Part shown: piece after piece, positions 53,009 through 64,000 of the stretch
Layout of the letters: each line of letters starts with the position of its first letter
Numbering within the stretch: the stretch's first letter is position 1
NCBI GenBank assembly: GCA_016213775.1
Contig: JACQZR010000075.1
Location: 26,930-90,929 of the forward strand
Origin: Acidobacteriota bacterium
Lineage (GTDB): Bacteria; Acidobacteriota; Terriglobia; Bryobacterales; Bryobacteraceae
DNA: 64,000 bases
Direction of reading: 5' to 3'
Translations under genes and position numbers: made by a program
Notes under the pieces: model-generated
The model's database searches: none
What the model was told of the DNA's origin: nothing
What the model saw: only the letters and a program-made list of their open reading frames with translations

Positions 53009-55489
53009 CTAATCCATGCGAAGGGCGCGCATGGGGTCAATCTTGGTTGCGCGGCGCGCGGGGAGGTACGCCGCGAGGAACGCGATGACGGCGAGGGCTG
53101 CGATAGCGGCCGCGACCGTCGCCGGGTCGTTCGGCTCGATTCCGTAGAGTTGTGTGCGGACGTAGCGGCCGGCGGCGAGAGCGAGGGCGACTCCAGTGGC
53201 AAGGCCGATGACTGCCAGGATCGCCACCTCTCCGAGGACGCACGATAGGACGTGTCTCGATCCGGCCCCGAGCGCTATGCGGATGCCGAGCTCGTTCCTG
53301 CGCCTCAGCACCGAATAGGCGATCACGCCGTAGACACCGATGCCCGCCAGCAGCGTGGCGAGCGCGCCGAAGGCAGTGGCGAGGATCGCGATGAGCCGTT
53401 GTGTACGAACGGAGTCGCCGATTGCGTCCTCCAGCGGGCGCATGCGCGCAACCGGGATGCGCGAGTCCATGGCGGCGACGGTCTTCCGGATCTCGCCGCC
53501 GGCGTCGCGGGTAGATCGCACAAAGTAAGACGTGGGACCCGCCCTTTCCTCTTGCGCAAGCGGATAGAACACCGCGGGGTTCGACTTCTCGGTGAGCCGC
53601 GAGTGTTTCATCGGCGCGGCGACGCCGACGATTTCCAGCTCGTACTTCACGTCACCAGCGCCCCATGCCATTCGTACCCCCAGCGGATTCTGCGAGCCGA
53701 GGAAGCGCTTCACGAATGTCTGGTTCACCACCACCACTTTGGCGGAATTGGCGGTATCCCGCTCAGTGAATTCGCGGCCGGCGAGAATGGGAGTTCCCAT
53801 AGCCTTGAAGTACCCGGCGGTGACGGCGCGCTGGCCGACATTCATGTCTTCGTCCTCTTTCGCCTTATAGCCGGCGATAGAGACGTTAGCACCGCGCCCG
53901 CTGTTGGTGAACGGCCCGGGGCTGGCGCCTCCGACGGCGGTCACACCTGGGATTGCGGAGAGACGGCGCGACAGCCCGTCGAGAAACGCGAGCGAGCGGC
54001 GGGTGTCGTATCCGGCGAGCGTCGGGTCGACGCTGAAGGAGATTACCTGCTGCGGGCGGAAGCCGGGATCGAGTGAAATCAGGCGGTAGAAGCTGCGGCT
54101 GAACAGCGCCGAGCCGATCAGCAACAGCGCAGCCAAGGCGAGTTGTCCGGCCACCATTGCTTTACGCATTCGCGCGCTCCCGCCAGCCATGTTCGCGCTG
54201 TGGGCCTTCAGCGTGTCGACGAGATTGACGCGCCACGATTCGATGGCCGGCGCCAGACCAAACAACGTTGCCGTGAGGACACACGTTGCCGCGGTGAAAA
54301 GAAGGATCCGTGGGTCGAAGCGGAATGCGTAGTACTGATTGTCCGCCGCGTCGAGAGCGTTCAGCAGGGCGTCCGAGGTCCACGCGGCGACAAGCATGGC
54401 GATGACGCCGGCAATCGCGGAGAGCAACAGGCTCTCGATGAGGAGTTGTCGGGTGATGCTCCACAGTCCAGCGCCGAGACTGACGCGAACGGCGAATTCG
54501 CGCTTACGGGCCGCGGCGCGTGCGATCAGCAGATTGGCCACGTTGGCGCAGGCAATGAGCAGTGCCAGGCCCACCATCGCCATCAGCGCGATGAGCGAGG
54601 TTTTCCATTGCGCCGCGGTCTGGTTGATTCCCTGCGGTGCCAGGGTGAGCTTCAACTGCTGGGTGGTGTAGCGTTCGCGAAACGGTCCCGGGCGCGGCGG
54701 CCCTTTCTTGGCGAGGTCCAACTCCAGGGCCGTGCGCCACACGGATTGCACCTTGGCTTCAGCCTGTTCGGCGGAGACACCAGGGGCGAGGCGCGCGAAC
54801 AGGTTCAGCCAGCGAATGTCGCGTTGGGTGAGACCCTCCCACGTCGGCGTGGCGGCCTGCTTCATCGCGATGGGGATGAAGAAGTCGGGCGCGGATCCGG
54901 CAATGAATCCGCTGTATTCCGGGCCGAGCACGCCAATGATGGTGAGAGAGCGGCCGTTCATCTCGACGTTGGAGCCGACTGCGGCTCGGTCGCCTCCGAA
55001 GCGCTTTTGGAAATAGGGCCAGGAGAGGACCGCCACCGGATGCGAGCCGGCGGCTTGATCTTCAGCATCGGTGAAGGTGCGGCCTACGGCGGTCTTTACG
55101 CCGAGCACTTCGAAGTAGTTGCCGGAAGCGATTTCGACGAACGCGCGTTCAGCGGACCCCCGCCAGATCAGCGTGACGGGCCAGCGTCCTCTGGCAGCGA
55201 TCCCTTGGAACACGTCCGTCGTGCCGTTGCGCAGCTCGCGATAGACCGGGTTGGAATAGACCGATTTGTCGTTGTCAGTAGTGGAGAAGCCCGATCCTTC
55301 GACGGGGTTGCTCAGCAGCACGAGGCGCTGCGGGTCGGCGACGGGAAGGTCGCGGAGCAGCACTCTATCGACGAGCGAGAAGATCGCGGTGTTAGCGCCA
55401 ATTCCCAGAGCCAGCGAGGCCACGGCGATAACTGTGAATCCAGGATTGCGGCGCAAGGTGCGAATGGCATATCGAAGATCGTTGCTCAT
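53009..55489 (-). CDS. ADOP-type ABC permease (MacB/FtsX, stand-alone)
   Basis: This encodes 826 residues: MSNDLRYAIRTLRRNPGFTV, then two repeats of MacB-like periplasmic core plus FtsX helices (AVRVSLGAGLWSITRQLLIE in the first half, RRRNELGIRIALGAGSRHVL in the second), ending ATKIDPMRALRMD. The layout, without ATPase partner, is that of the acidobacterial duplicated orphan permease family, found in many copies in Acidobacteriota genomes. Its substrate is unknown. I start at 55489 as typical of the family; ten more codons are open upstream. No efflux genes are close by. Confidence 0.9.
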   Translation of the reverse strand: MSNDLRYAIRTLRRNPGFTVIAVASLALGIGANTAIFSLVDRVLLRDLPVADPQRLVLLSNPVEGSGFSTTDNDKSVYSNPVYRELRNGTTDVFQGIAARGRWPVTLIWRGSAERAFVEIASGNYFEVLGVKTAVGRTFTDAEDQAAGSHPVAVLSWPYFQKRFGGDRAAVGSNVEMNGRSLTIIGVLGPEYSGFIAGSAPDFFIPIAMKQAATPTWEGLTQRDIRWLNLFARLAPGVSAEQAEAKVQSVWRTALELDLAKKGPPRPGPFRERYTTQQLKLTLAPQGINQTAAQWKTSLIALMAMVGLALLIACANVANLLIARAAARKREFAVRVSLGAGLWSITRQLLIESLLLSAIAGVIAMLVAAWTSDALLNALDAADNQYYAFRFDPRILLFTAATCVLTATLFGLAPAIESWRVNLVDTLKAHSANMAGGSARMRKAMVAGQLALAALLLIGSALFSRSFYRLISLDPGFRPQQVISFSVDPTLAGYDTRRSLAFLDGLSRRLSAIPGVTAVGGASPGPFTNSGRGANVSIAGYKAKEDEDMNVGQRAVTAGYFKAMGTPILAGREFTERDTANSAKVVVVNQTFVKRFLGSQNPLGVRMAWGAGDVKYELEIVGVAAPMKHSRLTEKSNPAVFYPLAQEERAGPTSYFVRSTRDAGGEIRKTVAAMDSRIPVARMRPLEDAIGDSVRTQRLIAILATAFGALATLLAGIGVYGVIAYSVLRRRNELGIRIALGAGSRHVLSCVLGEVAILAVIGLATGVALALAAGRYVRTQLYGIEPNDPATVAAAIAALAVIAFLAAYLPARRATKIDPMRALRMD

Positions 55490-55599
55490 GCCGGACAGTA
55501 ACTGCACACTACGAGCCATCGGAATTGAATGAAACTGCGTGGCGTGACTGGAACACAATGTCCGGTTGTGGGACGCGCTGACCGGGTGGGCACACCGCG

Positions 55600-56439
55600 T
55601 CAACGCGTGCGATAGCGCTGCCAGGCTTCGAGGATGTCTTTGCCGGTGAACCGAATGGTCCGGTCGTCGAGGACTGTCGCGCCAGTGCGCAGGCCGGAGT
55701 CCGGAGACAGGGAGTTGCGGGTGGTGTACTCGATCTGGAGCGTGACGGGGCCCTGCAGCCTGTATGGTTTGACGCGGCCGATCTTGGCCATGCTGGCACG
55801 GGCCTTGACGTGGATAAGTTCTCGCGCAGCCGCGGACGAGAGGCTGATACACGTGTACCGGGCGAGCCCCTCCTTGACGACGGCGAACTCGGCCTCGGGC
55901 ACGATTTCCTTCAACTCGTCGGCAGCGGCCTGATCGCCACTGAGGAAGGTCACTGGCGTGCCGAAGTGTCCGGCCATGGCGGCGATCACATCAATCTCGC
56001 CCACGGGCTTGCCATTGAGCAGCATGTTTTGGATACCAAGCGATGAGTAGCTGTGGGCCATGATGCCGCCCTTGATGTTGGCTTTGCTGTGCTGCCCCAC
56101 GTAGGCAACGGCGCTGAAGCGGCGCTCCATCAACATCGATGCTCCCAACGCGCCCATCACCAATTTCGCCTTTGGATGGATGGTTAGCGTGGAGAGCGTC
56201 TGGCTGCCGTCGTGGCCGTCCCAAACCACCACTTCGTCGGCGCCGCCCGTGAGAAAGCCCTCCACTGCCGCGTTGATTTCGCCGGTGAGCAGCGCACGCA
56301 TCTCTGTGTCTTTGGGCTCGGTCTGTTCCTGACGGCAGACCCCGCCGACACCTTCGGCATCGGTGATCAGGAAGACGGTCTTCTTCTGAGCGAAGCCGGA
56401 GAGTGCGAGCAGGGTGAGCAGGCAGAGGCGAAGGATCAT
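55600..56439 (-). CDS. M55-family D-aminopeptidase (DppA-like), exported
   Basis: This encodes 279 residues with a signal peptide (MILRLCLLTLLALSGFAQ). Motifs of DppA: FLITDAEGVGG near the start with the metal ligands Asp and Glu, VVVWDGHDGSQT, and the YVGQHSKANIKGGIMAHSYS stretch with His ligands. DppA is a decameric zinc enzyme cutting D-Ala peptides. Export to the periplasm suggests recycling of cell wall peptides. The next gene upstream is over 200 bases away. Confidence 0.85.
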   Translation of the reverse strand: MILRLCLLTLLALSGFAQKKTVFLITDAEGVGGVCRQEQTEPKDTEMRALLTGEINAAVEGFLTGGADEVVVWDGHDGSQTLSTLTIHPKAKLVMGALGASMLMERRFSAVAYVGQHSKANIKGGIMAHSYSSLGIQNMLLNGKPVGEIDVIAAMAGHFGTPVTFLSGDQAAADELKEIVPEAEFAVVKEGLARYTCISLSSAAARELIHVKARASMAKIGRVKPYRLQGPVTLQIEYTTRNSLSPDSGLRTGATVLDDRTIRFTGKDILEAWQRYRTR

Positions 56440-56497
56440 GTGAGAATCTCCCGGGGGTTAGTCTGTTAAGAACACAATCATGACACTTCGGTAGCCC

Positions 56498-56666
56498 GTG
56501 GGCAGGTGTTGTGTCAACCTGCGCGGTCAGCCGTCGTGTGGGGCGGCCAATCCTGGCCGCCGCTGGCCTTTCCAGGCCAGCCATCGCGGGACTTCAGTCC
56601 CGCCTGCGGCGGTTGCCAATCAGATTGCCAATCAGCGAGCAGGGTGCCTTCGGCCAACCTGCCCAC
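56498..56666. repeat. Palindrome-rich mobile-like element with terminal inverted repeats
   Basis: GTGGGCAGGT (56498-56507) and its reverse complement ACCTGCCCAC (56657-56666) bound 169 bases. Inside are three successive hairpins: GGCGGCCA/TGGCCGCC (56542-56561), GCTGGCCT/AGGCCAGC (56562-56581) and GCGGGACT/AGTCCCGC (56586-56603). A direct repeat TTGCCAATCAG follows (56613-56635). It has no open reading frame of interest and lies between the M55 and kinase genes. This looks like a MITE or REP-type repeat; other copies would be expected in the genome. Confidence 0.6.
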
Positions 56667-56688
56667 AATCGTAAATGGAACAACAAAT

Positions 56689-57405
56689 TCAGTGGATGGC
56701 CGCTGGTAGCCTTAGCTCGATTGTCAGAATGTCGCGTTCGCTGCGCGCAATAGCGGAACCCTTGTGGGCGTCCACAATTCGCTGCACGCTCGCCAACGCC
56801 AGACCAGCGCCCGGAACGGGAGAACCGAAGGGTTCAAACACCCGGTCGCAATTGCGGCATATCGCCTCTGGCGCTTTGGTGGAGCATTCCAGAACCGCGA
56901 AATCGCCTTCGCTATAGAGCGAAAGCAGCATTGCGTCGTCCGCTTGCGCCAACCCGGTGAGAACGCCAAAAAGCGAACGCACCAGATGCCCCGCCTGACC
57001 CGGATCCATCCACACCAGCGGAGCGCTGCTCGTCTCGCTCCAATCCAACTCGGCGGCTTGGTCCGTGGACAACGCATGCAGCGCGCTCTGAATCAATTCC
57101 GTCAAGTCGATCCACTGGGGCCGTGGGGGCGAGGATTGCAGAAGGTGCACCGCATCGGACAGCATGCGATTTGCCTGGTGCACCATTTGCTGAATCTGTT
57201 CGAGATGGCGATCCACGCGCTCCTGACCCGCTGGATCCGGACCGCGATCCACAAGTTGGAGATAGTAGGCCGCAGACTCGATGGTGCTTAGCGGTTGTCG
57301 AAGTTCATGACAGAGGTGACGCACAACGGCGCCAGGGTCGATGGTTTGCTCAGCCGAGCGAAACGTCGAAGTTTTAGAGAAGACGGGGATGATAGCTTGA
57401 GCCAT
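56689..57405 (-). CDS. Degenerate sensor histidine kinase
   Basis: This encodes 238 residues. The dimerisation box VRHLCHELRQPLSTIESAAY has the phospho-accepting His. The C-terminal domain has the fold of HATPases, but the N-box Asn pattern is altered (AGHLVRSLFGVLTG) and the DxGxG G1 box is absent; only the G2-like GSPVPGAGLALASVQRIVDA remains. So it may not bind ATP and may act as a scaffold or phosphatase. No membrane helix or sensor domain is attached. A GTG seven codons upstream (57426) is an alternative start. It is transcribed separately from the ATP synthase genes (promoter at 57482-57510). Confidence 0.6.
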   Translation of the reverse strand: MAQAIIPVFSKTSTFRSAEQTIDPGAVVRHLCHELRQPLSTIESAAYYLQLVDRGPDPAGQERVDRHLEQIQQMVHQANRMLSDAVHLLQSSPPRPQWIDLTELIQSALHALSTDQAAELDWSETSSAPLVWMDPGQAGHLVRSLFGVLTGLAQADDAMLLSLYSEGDFAVLECSTKAPEAICRNCDRVFEPFGSPVPGAGLALASVQRIVDAHKGSAIARSERDILTIELRLPAAIH

Positions 57406-57481
57406 TCCTGCTGGTTCTTTCAGCACGTACTAAATGCTTATGTTCTGTTTTTTGCAGAGAGCTCTCGGGGGAACCTCTGTA

Positions 57482-57510
57482 CTTATACCGCACGTCGAAG
57501 AGCGAGTCAA
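57482..57510 (-). promoter_or_regulatory. Predicted sigma70 promoter for the kinase gene
   Basis: On the minus strand TTGACT (57505-57510) and TATAAG (57482-57487) are 17 bases apart, one of the best sigma70 matches in the window. It lies in the spacer after atpC and points to the kinase gene, about 75 bases downstream. The palindrome GAGAGCTCTC lies just past the start point. Confidence 0.55.
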
Positions 57511-57565
57511 CGCTAAACAGCGAACGGAACAAAATACATTTGGAACGGTTCTCCGGACAGTTTTT

Positions 57566-57973
57566 CTAGCGGTTCATTTCCGCCACGGAAAGGCGGGCCT
57601 GCGCGCGTTTGAGCGCATTCAAGGCACGCGCGGAATCGACGTTTTCCTTGATCGTGTCCAGGCGCTCGCGAGCACGCCTTTCCGCCTCGCGCGCGCGCTT
57701 CATGTCAATGTCTGCGGGTAACTCCGCAACCATTGCCAGAACCCGCACAAGATCCGGCAGCACCTCAATGATGCCGCTGCTCACGGCCACAGTGAGCCGC
57801 TTGCCTTCGGTCACAAAGCTGATGACGCCGATTCCCAGCTCCGACAATAGTGGGGCATGGCCCGGCAGAACGCCGATCTCGCCGTCCGCGGTCGGGAGTT
57901 GGGCTTCGGTGACCGCTTCCTTCACCAGGAGCTTCTCCGGAGTCGCGATTTCGAGTTCGAAGGTGGCAGCCAT
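57566..57973 (-). CDS. atpC: ATP synthase epsilon subunit
   Basis: This encodes 135 residues: MAATFELEIATPEKLLVKEA then LPTADGEIGVLPGHAPLLSE, the usual N-terminal beta-barrel, and two C-terminal helices (AREAERRARERLDTIKE). It regulates and couples F1 rotation. It is the last gene of the operon, 10 bases after atpD. Length is normal. Confidence 0.95.
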   Translation of the reverse strand: MAATFELEIATPEKLLVKEAVTEAQLPTADGEIGVLPGHAPLLSELGIGVISFVTEGKRLTVAVSSGIIEVLPDLVRVLAMVAELPADIDMKRAREAERRARERLDTIKENVDSARALNALKRAQARLSVAEMNR

Positions 57974-57983
57974 TGGCCTCCTC

Positions 57984-59438
<1,455 letters not shown>

Positions 59439-60296
59439 TTACTCCAGTGCGGCGGCGCCGCTGACAACTTCGATGATTTCGCGGGTAATGCTGGCCTGGC
59501 GGACCCGGTTGAGGTAGAGCGTCAACTGGTCAATCACCTTGGCGGCGTTGGTGGAGGCGGCATCCATCGCCACCATCCGCGCCGCATACTCAGCAGCGGC
59601 GGACTCGAGAATCGCCGCATAGACCATGATTCCGACGTAGTTGGGCAACAGTTTGCCCAGCAACTGGTCGGGGGGCTGCTCAAATATGTAGTCGTGCGAG
59701 GCTCTTCCTTCGGGCACGGGGACGGGAAGGATCTTCTTCACTGTCAGCCGCTGCGACATCACGCTTTTGAATTCGTTGTAGATGAGGTAGACAGCGTCAA
59801 CTTCGCAATTCGAATAACGCTCAATGGCGGTCTTGGCGATGCGGTCGGCGTCGGCGAACAGCGATTTCTCAAAGATACCCACGTGTTCCCCGGTGACATT
59901 GGCGCGCCGGCGGAAGAAGTCCCGTCCCTTGCGGCCAACGGTTTCCATCTGCACTTGAACGCCAGCCTTCTCGCTGATGAAAGCCTGGGCCCCTTTGATT
60001 GTGTTGGAGTTGAACGCACCCGCGAGGCCGCGGTCCGACGTCAACAGGATCACCTGGAGCTTTTGCTCGCGGCGGCTGGCCAGCAGCGGATTGTCGAGCA
60101 CGCGCTCATCGCCCGCGGCTGCGGCTACGACATTCGCCAGCAGCTTTTCGTAGTTCTGCGAAAACGGGCGTGAGGCAATGACGCGTTCCTGAGCACGGCG
60201 CAGCTTCGCCGCGGCCACCATCTTCATGGCCTTGGTGATCTGCTGCGTGTTTTTGACGGAGCGGATTCGCCGTCGTAAATCTATCAGGCTCGGCAT
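59439..60296 (-). CDS. atpG: ATP synthase gamma subunit
   Basis: This encodes 285 residues: MPSLIDLRRRIRSVKNTQQI then TKAMKMVAAAKLRRAQ, and ends with a helix of the form LYLNRVRQASITREIIEVVS. It is the rotating central stalk of F1. The gene is 4 bases after atpA. Both conserved terminal helices are intact. Confidence 0.95.
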   Translation of the reverse strand: MPSLIDLRRRIRSVKNTQQITKAMKMVAAAKLRRAQERVIASRPFSQNYEKLLANVVAAAAGDERVLDNPLLASRREQKLQVILLTSDRGLAGAFNSNTIKGAQAFISEKAGVQVQMETVGRKGRDFFRRRANVTGEHVGIFEKSLFADADRIAKTAIERYSNCEVDAVYLIYNEFKSVMSQRLTVKKILPVPVPEGRASHDYIFEQPPDQLLGKLLPNYVGIMVYAAILESAAAEYAARMVAMDAASTNAAKVIDQLTLYLNRVRQASITREIIEVVSGAAALE

Positions 60297-60300
60297 CTTC

Positions 60301-62420
<2,120 letters not shown>

Positions 62421-62423
62421 GAG

Positions 62424-63023
62424 TTAGTGAGTGACTTTCTGCGAGCTGGCAAGCTGCTGTACGAATCCTTCGGCAAGCTCCTCTTGCTTGGATGGAGTCA
62501 GACGCTCGCGGATGTTTCCAGCCGCAAGCTTCACGGCTAGTTCGCCGGAGAAGGCTTTCAGCTCCTGTTGGGCCACTTTGGACGCAAACGCGATTTCGTT
62601 CTCTGCGCCGGCTCGGATCTTGGCGATCACACGGGCTGTTTCCTGCTCGATGCGATGCCCTTCGGCTTCCATTTCGGTCCTGGCGTTGTCGCGGAGCGCC
62701 TGCATTTCCGATTGCAGGTTCGAGACTTTCGTAGCAATTGCGGCGGCTCGCGCTTCGGAATCGGCGGAGAGCTTCCGTGCTTCTTTCAGTTCCGACTGGA
62801 TCTCCTCGGTGCGGGACCGGAAGAACGGCCCGGCGTTCTTCGAGATCAGATAACCGAGCCCACCACCGAGAATCAGGAAATTGGCCCACATCCACCCAAG
62901 AGGCAGTGCGTGGGATTCCCCGCCTTCATGGCTCGCGGATTTCCCTTCAGCGGCTTTGTGACCGCCTTCCTGGGCAAACACGGGAGTCAACAGCAGTGCG
63001 ATTAAGAGCGCCAGGCGCATCAC
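62424..63023 (-). CDS. atpF: ATP synthase b subunit, with added N-terminal signal
   Basis: This encodes 199 residues: a cleavable-looking leader (MMRLALLIALLLTPVFAQEG), a charged linker, then a membrane helix (MWANFLILGGGLGYLIS) and a long coiled coil (SRTEEIQSELKEARKLSADS and onward). Common b subunits begin directly with the membrane helix, so the extra leader is a feature of some groups. Its ATG overlaps the stop of the preceding b-type gene (ATGA). Confidence 0.9.
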   Translation of the reverse strand: MMRLALLIALLLTPVFAQEGGHKAAEGKSASHEGGESHALPLGWMWANFLILGGGLGYLISKNAGPFFRSRTEEIQSELKEARKLSADSEARAAAIATKVSNLQSEMQALRDNARTEMEAEGHRIEQETARVIAKIRAGAENEIAFASKVAQQELKAFSGELAVKLAAGNIRERLTPSKQEELAEGFVQQLASSQKVTH

Positions 63024-63469
63024 GCGTGCCTCCGGTCCAAAATGGTGTCGGCGATGCGCGAGGCCAGCATGCGCGATTCTGCCTCGAGCCCGGCACGCGC
63101 TGAGGCGACTTCCGCCGCCAAAGCATCCTTTGCTGCTTGCACGCTGGATTTGGATTGCCTGGCGGCCTCGGCGATGTGCACGTCCTGTTGCGCCTTCAAC
63201 CGTTTGCGAATCTCTTCCTGCTCTTTGTAGACCTCATTACGGGCCTGGCGCAGCGTTTCTTCGTATTCCGCGGCTTTCGCTTCCGCCTTCGTCAGGCTTT
63301 CCTGAGCGCTGCGCCGGGCGCCTTTGGTGGCGTCGTCACGCTCGCGCAATACTCTTTCCATCGGAGTGAAAAACACCGATTTCAAATAAATATAGAGGAA
63401 GATCAGAAGGAGGAGCGTAGGGACCGCATTCAGCAGTATTCCGCCGAGCGCGTTTATAGTGTCATCCAT
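63020..63469 (-). CDS. ATP synthase second b-type subunit (b')
   Basis: This encodes 149 residues: membrane helix ILLNAVPTLLLLIFLYIYLK, then VFFTPMERVLRERDDATKGA and a long charged helix to the end. It is the b' type, so the peripheral stalk is probably a b/b' heterodimer, as in photosynthetic bacteria and some others. First gene of this operon. The a and c subunit genes are not here and must lie elsewhere. No convincing ribosome site is seen before the ATG. Confidence 0.9.
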   Translation of the reverse strand: MDDTINALGGILLNAVPTLLLLIFLYIYLKSVFFTPMERVLRERDDATKGARRSAQESLTKAEAKAAEYEETLRQARNEVYKEQEEIRKRLKAQQDVHIAEAARQSKSSVQAAKDALAAEVASARAGLEAESRMLASRIADTILDRRHA

Positions 63470-63525
63470 TGCAGGCTTTTGGGGTAGACTTTTCGAGCGA
63501 GATTTTCGGCCCGTTTGAAACTCTC

Positions 63526-63555
63526 ATCATATCATGCCTGGGCTGTATGCGGCAA
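63526..63555 (-). promoter_or_regulatory. Predicted sigma70 promoter of the ATP synthase operon
   Basis: On the minus strand, TTGCCG (63550-63555) and TATGAT (63526-63531) are 18 bases apart, about 57 bases before the first b-type ATG. The -10 box is nearly perfect, the -35 is weaker (4 of 6). A second candidate -35, TTGACA, lies further upstream without a good -10. Confidence 0.5.
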
Positions 63556-63619
63556 CCGTGTGCAAGGGTACGTGTCAAGGGCACGAATCGGAGTGAGAGA
63601 AATCGGGTGCTGCCTTTCT

Positions 63620-63786
63620 GACCGGGGGACTCACGGGTAACGACCGTGAGTCGAGCCCCGGGAAAGCAGGTAAACCATGCGACTTCGCATTTGCGTCAGT
63701 ATAAGCCTGACGCTCGGGCGCTTCGTTCTAACGTTGCGCTTAGGGTAACCAGCAACACCCCGGCTTTCGGGCCGGGGTGCCCTCCT
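63620..63786 (+). ncRNA. Structured non-coding element, copy A
   Basis: This stretch folds into consecutive hairpins with perfect stems: a long one with CCGGGG + GACTCACGG against CCGTGAGTC + CCCCGG (63622-63661), then GAAAGCAGGTAAACC single-stranded, ATGCGA/TCGCAT (677-690 of 63 kb), GCGTCAG/CTGACGC (63693-63713), and a strong CACCCCGGC/GCCGGGGTG stem (63756-63779). The first 65 bases recur at the window end. The strand is not proven, as stems read on both; the plus strand leads away from the ATP synthase operon. I do not recognise the family; it could be a small RNA or riboswitch-like leader. No protein frame fits. Confidence 0.5.
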
Positions 63787-63934
63787 GATTCCAGAGTATC
63801 AGCAGCAGCGGCAATGTCAACAACTCCTTGCGCCACCCGGGAAAATGCGGTGAGAGGAATGCGGCGGCGGGAGCACTACTTCAGTGGAGGGACAACGCAG
63901 GCGCGGACCGTATTGGGTACGCTCCTTTCTTGCT

Positions 63935-64000
63935 GACCGGGGGACTCACGGCTCGTAACCGTGAGTCAAGCCCCGGGAAAGTAGGTAAACCATGCGACTA
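63935..64000 (+). ncRNA. Structured non-coding element, copy B (cut by window edge)
   Basis: From GACCGGGGGACTCACGG on, this is nearly the same as copy A at 63620-63685. The 15-pair stem is unchanged, the loop is different (CTCGTAA instead of GTAACGA), and only two other bases differ, so stem and the AGGTAAACCATGCGACT tail are conserved while the loop is free to vary. It runs beyond the window. Both copies have a CTTTCT-like stretch just before. The repeat distance is 315 bases. Confidence 0.5.

Noticed and set aside
63620..63720. Resemblance of GGTAAACC to pieces of RNase P RNA and c-di-GMP riboswitches
   Set aside because: The surrounding conserved cores of those RNAs are absent and the hairpin order differs.

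Overview
The window is GC-rich, densely coded bacterial chromosome, most likely from an Acidobacteriota member of the Bryobacter/Solibacter type. This is an inference from gene content: a stand-alone MacB/FtsX permease of the ADOP type, a split ATP synthase operon with two b-type subunits, many Tat-exported sugar-processing enzymes, and a tricorn-type protease. I saw no rRNA, tRNA, CRISPR array or intact insertion sequence.

Layout. 0-3.7 kb: the end of a MacA/MacB/TolC-type efflux operon. 3.7-7.0 kb: wreckage of a hicBA toxin-antitoxin locus fused to a copy of a nearby barrel gene, then a coupled pair encoding an exported TPR protein and an exported protein with a kinase-like domain. 7.1-12.3 kb: a four-gene envelope export operon (LolD-like ATPase, permease broken by an in-frame stop, LolA-like protein, outer-membrane barrel). 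12.4-18.6 kb: MscS channel, hydantoinase A, an antitoxin with a gutted toxin, an ABC-2 exporter, and an aldo/keto reductase. 18.6-26.5 kb: three exported peptidases (S9, tricorn-like S41, M14). 26.5-33.2 kb: two small membrane proteins, then a glycoside hydrolase / methyltransferase / YjhG-type sugar-acid dehydratase operon divergent from a Gfo/Idh oxidoreductase. 33.6-38.0 kb: secreted nuclease, ComEC-like metallo-beta-lactamase-fold protein and an 850-residue CHAT protease-like protein. 38.0-44.8 kb: a carbohydrate set (two neutral-ceramidase-fold proteins, DUF1080, an apionate-lactonase-like protein, GH172). 44.8-46.4 kb: an HU-like protein coupled to a TIR protein with an HU-like N-terminus, next to a frameshifted DUF3368/UPF0175 module. 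46.5-51.6 kb: an overlapping operon of CBM9-cytochrome c, PQQ dehydrogenase and a PHP-like protein. 51.6-57.4 kb: intact hicAB, a PilZ-like protein, the ADOP permease, an M55 aminopeptidase, a palindrome-rich element and a degenerate histidine kinase. 57.6-63.5 kb: the ATP synthase operon b', b, delta, alpha, gamma, beta, epsilon on the minus strand. 63.6-64.0 kb: a structured non-coding element present twice.

Themes. Export and periplasmic degradation of peptides and plant-type sugars dominate. Conflict genes are scattered between: four toxin-antitoxin loci, three of them broken. The best candidates for an undescribed system are the HU-like/TIR-HU pair (44838-45631) and the CHAT/MBL-fold pair (34425-38023); the exported kinase-like/TPR pair (3965-6987) is a third. 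All function calls are by reading motifs; no database search was run.
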